Origin: an uncultured Eubacteriales bacterium
Lineage (GTDB): Bacteria; Bacillota; Clostridia; Oscillospirales; Acutalibacteraceae
Assembly (NCBI GenBank): GCA_948968885.1
Contig: CAREUR010000006.1
Span: 1 to 53,378, forward strand
DNA length: 53,378 bases
Direction: 5' to 3'
The notes beneath the pieces are model-generated. The model was given only the letters and a program-made list of their open reading frames with translations, did not search any database and had not been told where the DNA came from. The stretch's first letter is position 1. Each line of letters starts with the position of its first letter. Shown here in pieces: positions 1 to 8,700 of the stretch. Both the position numbers and the translations under genes were made by a program.

Positions 1-399
1 TCAGGCTACCATACTGTGGAAGAGGCTTTAGCCCGTTTCGAGAGGGATATATCAATCCCCCAGGATGGGGCAAAATGGCTTTCACCTTCAAAAACATCCC
101 GTAAATATAGTAATGATTATTGTGATGAGTATTGGTGGCCGGGGCGCGATGAATCTTCTCCCCAACAACTTGATGATAATGATTCTTGTGATGAGTATTG
201 GGAATCGAAGTACAACGAATCTCTCCCGATAAAAAAAGATACATTACTTGAATCTCCCAAAAAAATAGATGCATTACTTGAACGTGAATCGTGGCGCGAT
301 GAGGATTGTCATGAGGATTGGTGGCCGGAGCGCAAAAAATTCTCTCCCGAAAAAATATATGAATTACTTGAATTTGAAAAAAATTTACAAAATTCCTAA
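1..399 (+). CDS. Unknown protein with internal D-C-E-W repeats, 5' end outside the window
   Basis: The frame is open from the first base; a GTG at 16 would give 127 residues, but the reading frame has no stop before it, so the true start is probably upstream. The visible part is acidic and aromatic-rich and holds three degenerate copies of a unit of roughly 20-40 residues, with the cores DYCDEYWWPGR, DSCDEYWESKY and DEDCHEDWWPER, each followed by a Ser-Pro/Leu-rich stretch. Related segments beginning TLLES, ALLER and ELLEF link the later copies. No membrane segment or known domain is seen. The function is not recognised. Codon use is AT-rich compared with glyS next door, which suggests an accessory or lineage-specific gene. 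Confidence 0.55.
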   Translation, partial: SGYHTVEEALARFERDISIPQDGAKWLSPSKTSRKYSNDYCDEYWWPGRDESSPQQLDDNDSCDEYWESKYNESLPIKKDTLLESPKKIDALLERESWRDEDCHEDWWPERKKFSPEKIYELLEFEKNLQNS

Positions 400-434
400 A
401 ATATCTAGTGATTAATGGCATCAGATTCAGGTAA

Positions 435-464
435 TTGACAAGTGCCTCCTTGCTGAATTATAAT
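435..464 (+). promoter_or_regulatory. Sigma-A-type promoter for glyS
   Basis: TTGACA (435-440), an 18-base spacer and TATAAT (459-464), both perfect consensus boxes. The expected start of transcription is near 470, about 20 bases before the glyS ATG, so the leader is very short and has no room for a T-box. Confidence 0.85.
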
Positions 465-488
465 ACTGTCAGCAAAAGGAGGCCTTTT
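444..488 (+). terminator. Inverted repeat spanning the glyS promoter spacer and ribosome binding site
   Basis: GCCTCCTTGCTG (444-455) pairs with CAGCAAAAGGAGGC (470-483) with a two-base bulge, and is followed by CTTTTTC. In a read-through transcript this would form a GC-rich hairpin with a U-run, and would bury the AAGGAGG of glyS. A transcript starting at the glyS promoter would lack the left arm. It could therefore end upstream transcription and also shield the ribosome site from read-through messages; that dual role is inference. Confidence 0.5.
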
Positions 489-490
489 TC

Positions 491-1867
491 ATGCTATTAA
501 ACAGCGAAAAATCTATGGAAAAAATCGTGGCTCTGTGCAAAAACAGAGGCTTTGTGTTCCCTGGGTCCGAGATTTATGGCGGTTTGTCGAACTCCTGGGA
601 CTACGGCCCGTTGGGCGTGGAGTTTAAGAATAATATTAAGGATGCCTGGCGCCAGAAGTTCATTCGCGAGAGCAAGCTCAATGTGGGGCTGGATTCTGCT
701 ATTTTGATGAACCCTCAAACTTGGGTTGCTTCGGGACATTTGGGCAATTTCTCTGACCCTTTGATGGACTGCAGAGAATGCAAGACTCGGCATCGGGCGG
801 ACAAGCTCATCGAGAACGCCGGTGGGGACGCCAACGGCATGACTTTTGACCAGATGAGCGCCTATATAACGGAGCATCACGTTGTTTGCCCGGTCTGCGG
901 CGCCGCGAACTTCACTGATATTCGCAAGTTTAACCTGATGTTCAAGACTTTTCAAGGCGTGACCGAGGATGCGAAGAATGAGGTCTACTTGCGACCCGAA
1001 ACGGCGCAGGGCATATTTGTAAATTTCGCTAACGTTCAGCGCACGTCCCGGCGCAAGCTGCCTTTTGGCATCGCTCAAATTGGGAAATCCTTTCGCAATG
1101 AGATTACTCCAGGCAATTTTATCTTTCGCACGCGTGAGTTCGAGCAGATGGAGCTTGAGTTCTTTTGCAAGCCCGGCTCGGACCTTGAATGGTTCAACTA
1201 CTGGCGCGATTTTTGCAAAAACTGGCTCTTGAACTTTGGCTTAAAATCCGATAACATTCGGCTTCGCGACCACTCTAAAGAGGAGCTTTCGCACTATTCG
1301 CGGGCTACTACCGACATCGAATTCTTGTTCCCGTTCGGATGGGGCGAACTTTGGGGCATTGCCGACCGCACGGACTTCGATCTGACGCAGCATCAGGAGC
1401 ACTCCGGAAAAAGCCTCGAATACTTCGACCCCGACTCCAACCAGCGCTACATTCCATACGTGATCGAGCCTTCACTGGGCGCCGACAGAGTCGCACTGGC
1501 CTTCCTCTGCGATGCATACGACGAAGAAACCACCGAATACGGCGATACTCGCGTAGTGCTGAGGCTTCATCCGAATTTGGCACCATTTAAGGCGGCTATT
1601 TTTCCATTATCGAAAAAACTAAGCGACGGCGCTAGCACGGTCTACAGCCTGCTCTCCGCACACTTCATGGTCGACTACGACGAGGCCGGCTCCATTGGCA
1701 AGAGATATCGCCGCCAGGACGAGATCGGCACGCCATTTTGCGTCACGTATGACTTCGACAGCGAGGCCGACAGCTGCGTCACCGTGCGCCACCGCGACTC
1801 CATGCAGCAGGAGCGCGTTTCTATCGACAAGCTGGTCGACTACATAGCCGAAAAAATTAAAGTCTAG
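491..1867 (+). CDS. glyS: Glycyl-tRNA synthetase, single-chain alpha2 type
   Basis: Charges tRNA-Gly with glycine in the cytoplasm. It is a class II synthetase of the homodimeric kind (GlyQS-like), not the alpha/beta heterotetramer of many bacteria; 458 residues is the usual length. The N-terminus carries the family signature around FVFPGSEIYGG and WDYGPLG. A zinc-ribbon-like insertion has cysteine pairs near residues 94/97 and about 133/136. Motif 2 is seen as FRTREFEQMELEFF and motif 3 as EPSLGADRVALAFL; the anticodon-binding domain occupies the last 110 residues or so. The ATG at 491 follows AAAGGAGG by 7 bases; a second ATG at 515 is possible but has no such site. It has its own promoter just upstream and faces rsmE convergently, 9 bases away. 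Confidence 0.97.
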   Translation: MLLNSEKSMEKIVALCKNRGFVFPGSEIYGGLSNSWDYGPLGVEFKNNIKDAWRQKFIRESKLNVGLDSAILMNPQTWVASGHLGNFSDPLMDCRECKTRHRADKLIENAGGDANGMTFDQMSAYITEHHVVCPVCGAANFTDIRKFNLMFKTFQGVTEDAKNEVYLRPETAQGIFVNFANVQRTSRRKLPFGIAQIGKSFRNEITPGNFIFRTREFEQMELEFFCKPGSDLEWFNYWRDFCKNWLLNFGLKSDNIRLRDHSKEELSHYSRATTDIEFLFPFGWGELWGIADRTDFDLTQHQEHSGKSLEYFDPDSNQRYIPYVIEPSLGADRVALAFLCDAYDEETTEYGDTRVVLRLHPNLAPFKAAIFPLSKKLSDGASTVYSLLSAHFMVDYDEAGSIGKRYRRQDEIGTPFCVTYDFDSEADSCVTVRHRDSMQQERVSIDKLVDYIAEKIKV

Positions 1868-1876
1868 CGGCAAACC

Positions 1877-2602
1877 TCAGTTTCTGGCTTCAACTTCGTA
1901 AATCACTAGCGCGGTGGCGACTATCGCGGCCGTCTCAGTTCGGAGGATCCTTTGGCCGAGCGTGCATGTCGCGCCTCCTGCCTTTGACACCAAGTCTACT
2001 TCTGCAGGTTCGAATCCACCCTCTGGCCCGATGAAAACAGCAATAGATCGCAGCTTGCCGGTATTTATGGCCTCTCGTAAGGGGGATCCGCCATTTTCGT
2101 AAAAAAGAAGCGTTTTTTCGCTTCTTTTTGCTGTTTCTACGGCATTTTCTAAGCTTACTGCTTCCAAAACGTGCGGTATTCTGCCTCTTCCGGATTGCTT
2201 TGCTGCTTCCTCGGCGATCTTCTGCCAGCGCTGAACTTTTTTCTGCAGCGATTTTTCAGCTGGACGCGAAACACATCGGCTTGTGAGCAGCGGAACTATC
2301 GCGCTCACACCGACTTCTGCGGCCTTCTGAACGATGAAGTCCATCTTGTCCCCTTTGGGTAGCGCCTGAAAGAGTGTGACCTCTACGCTTGGCTCAGAGT
2401 CGCACTTTTCTACCTTTAAGAGCCTCAACTTTACCGAACCCTCGCCAAAATCCGTAATCTCACAAATATAATCCGTCGCATCATGGCACAGAGTAAGCGT
2501 TTCGCCCTTTTGCATCCGCAGAGACTTCGCAATATGCACGGCGTCATCGCCCGAAATCTCAAAAAAATCCTCAACCGGCTCGTTTACAAAAAAACGCGGC
2601 AT
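1877..2602 (-). CDS. rsmE: 16S rRNA (uracil-1498-N3)-methyltransferase RsmE
   Basis: Methylates N3 of U1498 in 16S rRNA of the assembled small subunit, using S-adenosylmethionine. It has an N-terminal PUA-like domain beginning MPRFFV and a SPOUT-fold C-terminal half. The SAM-binding trefoil-knot signature is visible as FIGPEGGF followed by TLGQRILRTETAA. At 241 residues it has normal family length. It lies 45 bases downstream of the CrtO-like gene on the same strand and is probably co-transcribed with it. The ribosome binding site is weak (TTGGA). In many Firmicutes rsmE follows prmA; here no prmA is next to it. Confidence 0.95.
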   Translation of the reverse strand: MPRFFVNEPVEDFFEISGDDAVHIAKSLRMQKGETLTLCHDATDYICEITDFGEGSVKLRLLKVEKCDSEPSVEVTLFQALPKGDKMDFIVQKAAEVGVSAIVPLLTSRCVSRPAEKSLQKKVQRWQKIAEEAAKQSGRGRIPHVLEAVSLENAVETAKRSEKTLLFYENGGSPLREAINTGKLRSIAVFIGPEGGFEPAEVDLVSKAGGATCTLGQRILRTETAAIVATALVIYEVEARN

Positions 2603-2647
2603 ACCATCATTCCAATCGCAAAAATCAGGCGAGCCTCGGCCTCTGAA

Positions 2648-3196
2648 TCACCGAAAGTTCGCCAGCTCAAACTTCTTCACAAAATTCATCATATTTTCGT
2701 TCTCGAACTCGTTCCTGCGCGATTTTACGATCTTCTCACGCAGATTTATCAGCCGGATGCGGTTATACCGCTGAATGCACACGTACGGCAGGTTTATTAG
2801 CAGCACAACTGCGCAAAACGTTATTCCCATGAGGATCTTGTTGATCAAGACTATCAAAACCGCCACCCACATGCAGTTTTTGTGCGCCCACTCCGCGCGG
2901 CACGTTTCCAAAATAAACCGGTCTATGTAGCTCAGCGACAGGCTGCTCAGGCTTTTTTTGGAAAATCCGTTCTTCGAGATGTACTGCGGCAGCAAATTCT
3001 TCCAAGCCTTGATTTTTAGCCATTTGTTGTACCACCGGCCATTATCCTCCCAGTATTTTTCTCGATAAATATACTTATTGTAATCAAAATGGTCGTCGCT
3101 CAAAACCTTGCAGCAGCAGAACACGATCAAGTCCCACGCCAGGATAAACCCCACGTTCCACGCCGCGACAATCCACGTATTTTCGCTCGAAATCAT
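2648..3196 (-). CDS. CrtO-like acyltransferase family membrane protein
   Basis: 182 residues with a hydrophobic N-terminal segment (about 8-30) and further membrane segments around residues 105-140. The middle part, RWYNKWLKIKAWKNLLPQY, then NGFSKKSL and YIDRFILETCRAEWAH, and the later YVCIQRYNRIRL, match my memory of the glycosyl-4,4'-diaponeurosporenoate acyltransferase (CrtO) family, whose founding member acylates staphyloxanthin precursors in staphylococci. No carotenoid genes are nearby, so the substrate here is unknown; many family members outside staphylococci sit alone like this. It has its own promoter and a GAGGT site 10 bases before the ATG. Family call is fairly sure, function is not. 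Confidence 0.7.
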   Translation of the reverse strand: MISSENTWIVAAWNVGFILAWDLIVFCCCKVLSDDHFDYNKYIYREKYWEDNGRWYNKWLKIKAWKNLLPQYISKNGFSKKSLSSLSLSYIDRFILETCRAEWAHKNCMWVAVLIVLINKILMGITFCAVVLLINLPYVCIQRYNRIRLINLREKIVKSRRNEFENENMMNFVKKFELANFR

Positions 3197-3224
3197 AAAT
3201 TTGTCGACCTCTTTTCCACTTTTT

Positions 3225-3254
3225 ATGATACCCCAATTTCGCCCAAAAAGTCAA
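3225..3254 (-). promoter_or_regulatory. Promoter for the CrtO-like gene and rsmE
   Basis: Read on the minus strand: TTGACT (3254-3249), an 18-base spacer, TATCAT (3230-3225). It is divergent from the pncC promoter about 30 bases away. Confidence 0.6.
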
Positions 3255-3282
3255 CGATTTTTGAAAAAACCGCCCAAAAAAT

Positions 3283-3311
3283 TTGACATAACGGCGCGGC
3301 GACTTTAAAAT
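3283..3311 (+). promoter_or_regulatory. Promoter for pncC
   Basis: TTGACA (3283-3288), 17 bases, TAAAAT (3306-3311). The same TTGACA-17-TAAAAT form recurs before the 35411 gene and the rplM operon. Confidence 0.75.
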
Positions 3312-3343
3312 AGATTTAGATTTGTTTTGGAGGCCCGAATAAG

Positions 3344-3874
3344 ATGGATTCAGGAAAACCCGCGAATTCCCTAAATATTAACCTGCTCGCGCGCGAACTG
3401 ATCGACTTGCTGCTCGAAAAAAACTTGAAGATCGCCACTGCAGAAAGCTGCACGGGAGGTTTGATTGCCAAGTTGATTACCGATATCCCCGGCGCTTCGG
3501 AGGTTTTCGAGTGCGGAATTTGCGCCTATTCAAATTCTATAAAAGAAAAATTGCTGTCCGTTTCCGCGAGGACTCTTGCGCAGCACACCGCCGTTTCTAA
3601 GGAGACCGCGATGGAAATGGCCGCAAACGTCCGAAAGCTTGCAAACGCCGATGTTGGGCTCTCTACCACGGGTTACGCTGGTCCAAAGGGCCCTAACTCC
3701 AATGATACCTTGGGTCTTGTGTATGTTGGGCTCTCTAACATGACCAAAACCACCTATGTTCGCTTGAATTTGGCGCATGGAAACTCCACAGACCGCGATT
3801 ATATTCGGCTCTCCGCCGCATATAATGCATTAGTCGCCGCGCTGGATTTAATAAAAACCGGTATCGTCAAATAG
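3344..3874 (+). CDS. pncC: Nicotinamide-nucleotide amidohydrolase (CinA C-terminal domain)
   Basis: Stand-alone CinA C-terminal domain, 176 residues. Members hydrolyse nicotinamide mononucleotide to nicotinate mononucleotide and ammonia, feeding pyridine-nucleotide salvage. The hallmark AESCTGGLIAKLITDIPG lies near residues 33-50, followed by YSNSIKEKLL, then AVSKETAMEMA and the glycine-rich TTGYAGPKGP. The N-terminal molybdopterin-binding-like domain of full-length CinA is absent, as in E. coli PncC (YgaD). The start ATG follows TTGGAGG by 9 bases. It has its own promoter. The neighbouring genes do not suggest a pathway link. Confidence 0.92.
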   Translation: MDSGKPANSLNINLLARELIDLLLEKNLKIATAESCTGGLIAKLITDIPGASEVFECGICAYSNSIKEKLLSVSARTLAQHTAVSKETAMEMAANVRKLANADVGLSTTGYAGPKGPNSNDTLGLVYVGLSNMTKTTYVRLNLAHGNSTDRDYIRLSAAYNALVAALDLIKTGIVK

Positions 3875-4038
3875 CACAAAACTCATATTAATTTTGGTTT
3901 TTTCAACTTTCCCGGTTTAGTCGACCTTATGGCACTTTTAGGTTTTGCATTTACTAAGGTTTAAAATTGCTCTCAGGTCGTCCATGGCGCGGTTTTTAAC
4001 TCTTTTATATTTGAATTTTTAATTTTGGAGGCTTTTTT
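3875..4038. other. Intergenic stretch between pncC and glmU
   Basis: AT-rich with T-runs near 3896-3906 that could end the pncC transcript, but no clear stem was found. No open frame with a ribosome site and no promoter with two good boxes was seen. TTTTGGAGG lies just before the glmU start. Confidence 0.4.
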
Positions 4039-5070
4039 GTGAAAAATACCTGTGCGATCGTTTTGGCTGCGGGTGAAGGAACCCGCATGAAGTCGAATAT
4101 GCCGAAGGTTTTGTCAAAAGTACTCTTTCGGCCCTTGCTGCAATGGGTTTTAAACGCTTTAAGTGATGCAGAAATCTCGCCGGTATGCATAGTTACTGGC
4201 TACAAGAGTGACGTGATTATTGATTACCTGCAGAAACTCGCTCTTCCCTATGAGACCGTGATTCAAAAAGAGCGCAAGGGCACTGCTCACGCCGTTTTGA
4301 CGGCCAAGAATTTTCTTTTGGAGAATATTGATAGGAATGTTCTGATTTTGAACGGCGACGGGCCTTTTATGGACAGCCGCACTATTAAAAATGCTTACGA
4401 ACTGCATCAGAATCAGGGTAACGACGCTACGGTAATTTCTGCCAAAATCAAGAAACCGCATGGATACGGGAGAATTATCCGCGACAGCCACACAGGGACA
4501 CTCACAGCCATCGTGGAGCAGAAGGACGCCGACGAGACGACGCAGAAGATAAATGAGGTGAGCTCCGGCGGCTATTGGTTCAAGGTTCCGCCCCTTTTGG
4601 ACGCCTTGCACAACATAAAAAGCAACAACTCTCAGCAAGAATTCTACCTTCCCGACACCATCAGCCTGCTTTTGTCCCGCGGGTTCCGCGTTAACGCCTA
4701 TATTTCTCAATCTGAAAATACCGTGCTCGGCGCCAACGACCCGATTCAGCTAAACGAGCTTAACAACATCGCTAGGGCGGGGATTCTCAAACGCTTGATG
4801 CTTAACGGGGTCGATATTCCTTGCACTGACGGGGTTATCGTGACGGACGAAGTCCAGATCGGGCAGAACACCTGCATTCTTCCCGGGACGGTCATCACCG
4901 GAAAAACCATCATCGGCACAAACTGCTTGATTGGGCCAAATTCTCACATAGAAAACTGCTTGATTGGCAACAATATTAGCCTTCGGGCGGTTGACTGCTC
5001 TGATTCTCGCATTATTTCGGACGTTTCGATTAAACCTTTTTCGGTCATTCGCAACAACGAGTTTGTATAA
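4039..5070 (+). CDS. glmU: GlmU-like UDP-N-acetylglucosamine pyrophosphorylase, acetyltransferase part missing
   Basis: Joins N-acetylglucosamine-1-phosphate to UTP, giving UDP-GlcNAc for peptidoglycan and wall polymers. The nucleotidyltransferase signature LAAGEGTRMKSNMPKVL sits near residues 9-25, the metal-binding Asp in NGDGPF near 104, and YGRIIR, then EQKDA, follow. A short left-handed beta-helix (hexapeptide repeats) fills residues about 255-340. The protein stops at 343 residues, whereas bifunctional GlmU has about 455, so the acetyl-CoA site and catalytic His of the C-terminal domain are absent. Sequence after the stop is AT-rich and shows no continuation in another frame, so this is a real short form. 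GTG start, preceded by TTTTGGAGG. It probably shares a cluster with pth and mfd. Confidence 0.85.
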   Translation: MKNTCAIVLAAGEGTRMKSNMPKVLSKVLFRPLLQWVLNALSDAEISPVCIVTGYKSDVIIDYLQKLALPYETVIQKERKGTAHAVLTAKNFLLENIDRNVLILNGDGPFMDSRTIKNAYELHQNQGNDATVISAKIKKPHGYGRIIRDSHTGTLTAIVEQKDADETTQKINEVSSGGYWFKVPPLLDALHNIKSNNSQQEFYLPDTISLLLSRGFRVNAYISQSENTVLGANDPIQLNELNNIARAGILKRLMLNGVDIPCTDGVIVTDEVQIGQNTCILPGTVITGKTIIGTNCLIGPNSHIENCLIGNNISLRAVDCSDSRIISDVSIKPFSVIRNNEFV

Positions 5071-5166
5071 TTTAACATAATTTATACTATCTGTATATTT
5101 AATATTAGGGTGATTTTCCCCGCTGCTTAGCCATTTCTTAGTAAAACAAAAAAGAGGTGCCCCAGT

Positions 5167-5757
5167 ATGTTTAAAATTTTTAACAAGTCAAAGCCGGAAT
5201 TCCTCGTCGTAGGGCTGGGTAACCCTGGCGACAAGTACAAAAACACGCGTCACAATGTGGGTTTTATGGCTATCGACCATATCATCAAGGAAAAGGGCGT
5301 TGCGGCCAAAAGGGCTCGGCATCATGCTGAGATTTTTGAGACTTCTTTTGCAGATAATCGCGTTCTGCTGGTAAAACCTCAAACCTTTATGAATTTAAGC
5401 GGCGACGCAGTCGAGGAGATCGTCAGTTACCACAAAATTCCTATTGAAAACGTCATTGTCATCGTGGACGACATTTCGTTGCCTCTGGGTAAACTGCGAA
5501 TTCGCAAAAAGGGCAGCGCTGGCGGCCACAACGGCCTCAAGGACATCATTTTTAAGACGGGGTGCGATACTTTTCCTCGGATGAAGATTGGTATTGGCGC
5601 CAAACCGCCAAAGTGGGATCTTGCCAAGTGGGTTTTATTCGAATTTAGCGCTGCGGAACGCGAAAAAATTGATGTCGTGATAAAAAATATAAGTCTCGCG
5701 CTCGAGCTGATGATCGGCGGTGACATCGAGGGTGCGATGAATAAGTTTAATTCTTAA
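5167..5757 (+). CDS. pth: Peptidyl-tRNA hydrolase
   Basis: Releases tRNA from prematurely dropped peptidyl-tRNAs in the cytoplasm. LVVGLGNPGDKYKNTRHNVGF contains the conserved Asn and the catalytic His near residues 17-29 (a slightly extended N-terminus, MFKIFNKSKPE). MNLSGDAV and the catalytic-region Asp in IVDDISLPLGKLRIRKKGSAGGHNG are present. At 196 residues it has normal length. The start ATG follows AGAGGTGCCCCAGT. mfd begins 10 bases after its stop, so the two are one transcription unit. The pth-mfd-PrsA-like order is typical of Clostridia and Bacilli. Confidence 0.96.
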   Translation: MFKIFNKSKPEFLVVGLGNPGDKYKNTRHNVGFMAIDHIIKEKGVAAKRARHHAEIFETSFADNRVLLVKPQTFMNLSGDAVEEIVSYHKIPIENVIVIVDDISLPLGKLRIRKKGSAGGHNGLKDIIFKTGCDTFPRMKIGIGAKPPKWDLAKWVLFEFSAAEREKIDVVIKNISLALELMIGGDIEGAMNKFNS

Positions 5758-5767
5758 GAGGGTCGAA

Positions 5768-8700
5768 ATGGAATTTTTAGACAAAATATTGTTAAAATCG
5801 TCAACATTTAAATCTATACTAAAAGCAATTTTTAATGATAAAAATACAATCGGTATTACAAGTTTGGCCGACATTCACAAGGCTCACTTTGCCCATTCTA
5901 TCTGTAAAGTCAAGAACTTTCCTGCCCTTATGATCGTTCCAAACGAGGGTATTGCGCAAAAAATGGCCACCGATTTAACCGCTATGGGCAGCAGGGCCGC
6001 CGTTTTTCCGGCTCGTGACTTCAATTTTTACAATATTGAAGGGCAATCTACGGACTACGAGCATCGGCGGATTAACGTTTTGAGCCAGATTTTAAGCGGT
6101 CAGTTGGACATCGTTGTCACCACAATCGACGCTGCGCTGCAATTTACTGTCCCCGAAAGCACCCTCAGCACATCCACCTTCAGCATCGGCTTGGATGCAA
6201 AAATTTCTCCCGAAAATGCTGTTAAAAACCTCACAAACTGCGGTTACACGCGCTCTGATCAGGTTGAAGGCCCTGGCCAATTTTCTCTACGCGGAGGAAT
6301 TTTGGACGTTTTTTCAACAAATAGTAATAATCCCGTCCGAATTGAGTTCTGGGGTGACACAATCGACTCTATGAGCTTTTTTGACATTGCGGACCAGCGT
6401 CGGACCGAAAAAGTTGACGCCATAAGCATCACTCCGGCCCATGAGGTCGTCATTAGCGATACTTCTAAACTTGTGGCAAAAATGATTGAACTTCAGAAAC
6501 ATCTGGAATCAAGTAAATCTGCCGAAAAGGCGATTAATACTTTGCTTGCAGAAATAGAATGCTTGCAGAATACAGGTAATATCGGGTCCCGCGATAAATT
6601 CATCTCGCTTATATACGATTCTCCAGGGACTTTACTAGATTATTTGCCGTCAAATGCGATGGTATTCATATGCGAGCAGACCCAAATCGATGAAAAACTG
6701 CGATCACATCAGGCTCAATGGGAAGAAGATTTGCGGTCATACTTAGAAGATGGCGTGCTTTGCAATGGTCTGACCTCCTTCTCGCTCGACAAATCTGACT
6801 TTTTGTCCTTTATTTCTAATAAACAAACTGTATATTTAGATTTATTTTTAACTCAAAGTTATTTTTCGACAATCGATAAAAGTATTGCCTTTAACGCCCG
6901 TCAGATTGCGCCTTGGAGCGGAAGTGTTAATCTTTTGAGCGAAGATCTGTCTTCTATGAGCGCTGATCAATCTGTTGTGATTCTCGCTGGTGATGAAACT
7001 GCTGCTAACCGCATTGTGTTCGATCTCACGCCACTTTACAAAAATATACAATTTGTATTAAACACTAAAAATATACTAAACGGAGTTAAAATTATCACTT
7101 CTGGAACGCTCTCGGCGGGGTTTGAATATCCAGAAATTAACTTTTCGCTCATTACCTACAGTCACGCTGGCAAGGCTCAGAATATTTTTCCTAAAAAGAA
7201 AAATAAACCCACGAGCATTTATAGCCTTTCTGACCTCCACGTCGGCGATTATGTCGTTCATAGCCTGCACGGAATCGGCATTTTTAACGGCGTTCACAAG
7301 CTCGAGGTGCAAGGTGTGGCGAAGGATTACATCAAGATTTCTTACGCGAGGGGCGACACGCTCTATGTTCCGGTCACGCAGCTCGATTTGGTCGACAAAT
7401 ACATCGGTCCGTCTGCAGAAACTCGCATAAAGCTCAATAAATTGGGCACGAGCGACTGGCAAAAGTCAAAGGCGCGCGTGAAAAAGGCCACTCAGGACAT
7501 CGCAAAAGAGCTCATCAAGCTGTACTCCGAGCGCATGCGGACAAAGGGATACGCTTTTTCCGAAGATGGCGAGCTTCAACGCGATTTTGAGGCTCAGTTT
7601 GAGTACGTCGAAACGCCCGATCAAATGCGCTGCATCGACGAAATAAAGGCGGACATGCAACGGATCGCACCCATGGATCGGCTTCTGTGCGGGGATGTCG
7701 GCTTTGGAAAAACAGAGGTTGCCTTACGGGCGGCGTTCAAGTGCGTTTGCGACTCCAAACAGTGCGCTATTCTGGTGCCCACGACCATTTTGGCCTGGCA
7801 GCATTTTGAGACAATCCTTTCGCGATTTCGCTCGTTTCCAGTGAAAATCGAGATGCTCTCGCGGTTCCGGACACCACGGCAGCAAGAGGCCATCTTAAAA
7901 CGCCTAAAGCGCGGCGAAATCGACATCATCGTCGGAACGCATCGGCTGGTCCAAAAAGACGTGATTTTCCGCGATCTAGGCCTCGTAATCATCGACGAAG
8001 AGCAGCGGTTCGGCGTTAAGCAAAAAGAGCGCTTTAAGGAAATCGCTAAAAACGTCGACATCCTCACGCTGTCGGCAACTCCCATCCCGCGCACCCTGAA
8101 TATGGCTATGTATGGAATCCGCGATATGTCCTCGATCGAGGAAGCCCCGCAGAATCGCGTTCCCGTGCAAACCTACGTTCTGGAGCACGATCAGACGATC
8201 ATCAACGAGGCGATTCGCAAAGAACTGCGGCGAGGTGGCCAAGTCTACTACATGCACAACAGCGTCGGCAGCATTTCTCAAACCGCGGCCGCTCTGCAAC
8301 GCCAGATTCCCGAAGCGACGGTCGGCTTTGCTCACGGCAAGATGTCCGAGCAGGAACTTTCTCGCGTGTGGCAGGGCGTGATTGAGCATAAAATCGACAT
8401 TCTGGTCTGCACGACGATAATCGAAACCGGCGTTGACGTTGCAAATGTGAACACTTTGATCATCGAAAATGCCGATAGACTTGGGCTCGCGCAGCTTCAT
8501 CAAATTCGTGGCCGCGTGGGACGCTCAGAACGTCGCGCTTTTGCCTACTTTACTTATAAGCGCAATAAAATTTTAAGCGAGATCTCGCAAAAGAGACTTG
8601 CGGCGATTCGCGAGTTTACCGAGTTTGGTTCGGGATTCAAAATTGCGATGAGGGACCTCGAACTGCGTGGCGCCGGGAACATTCTTGGAGGCGAGCAGCA

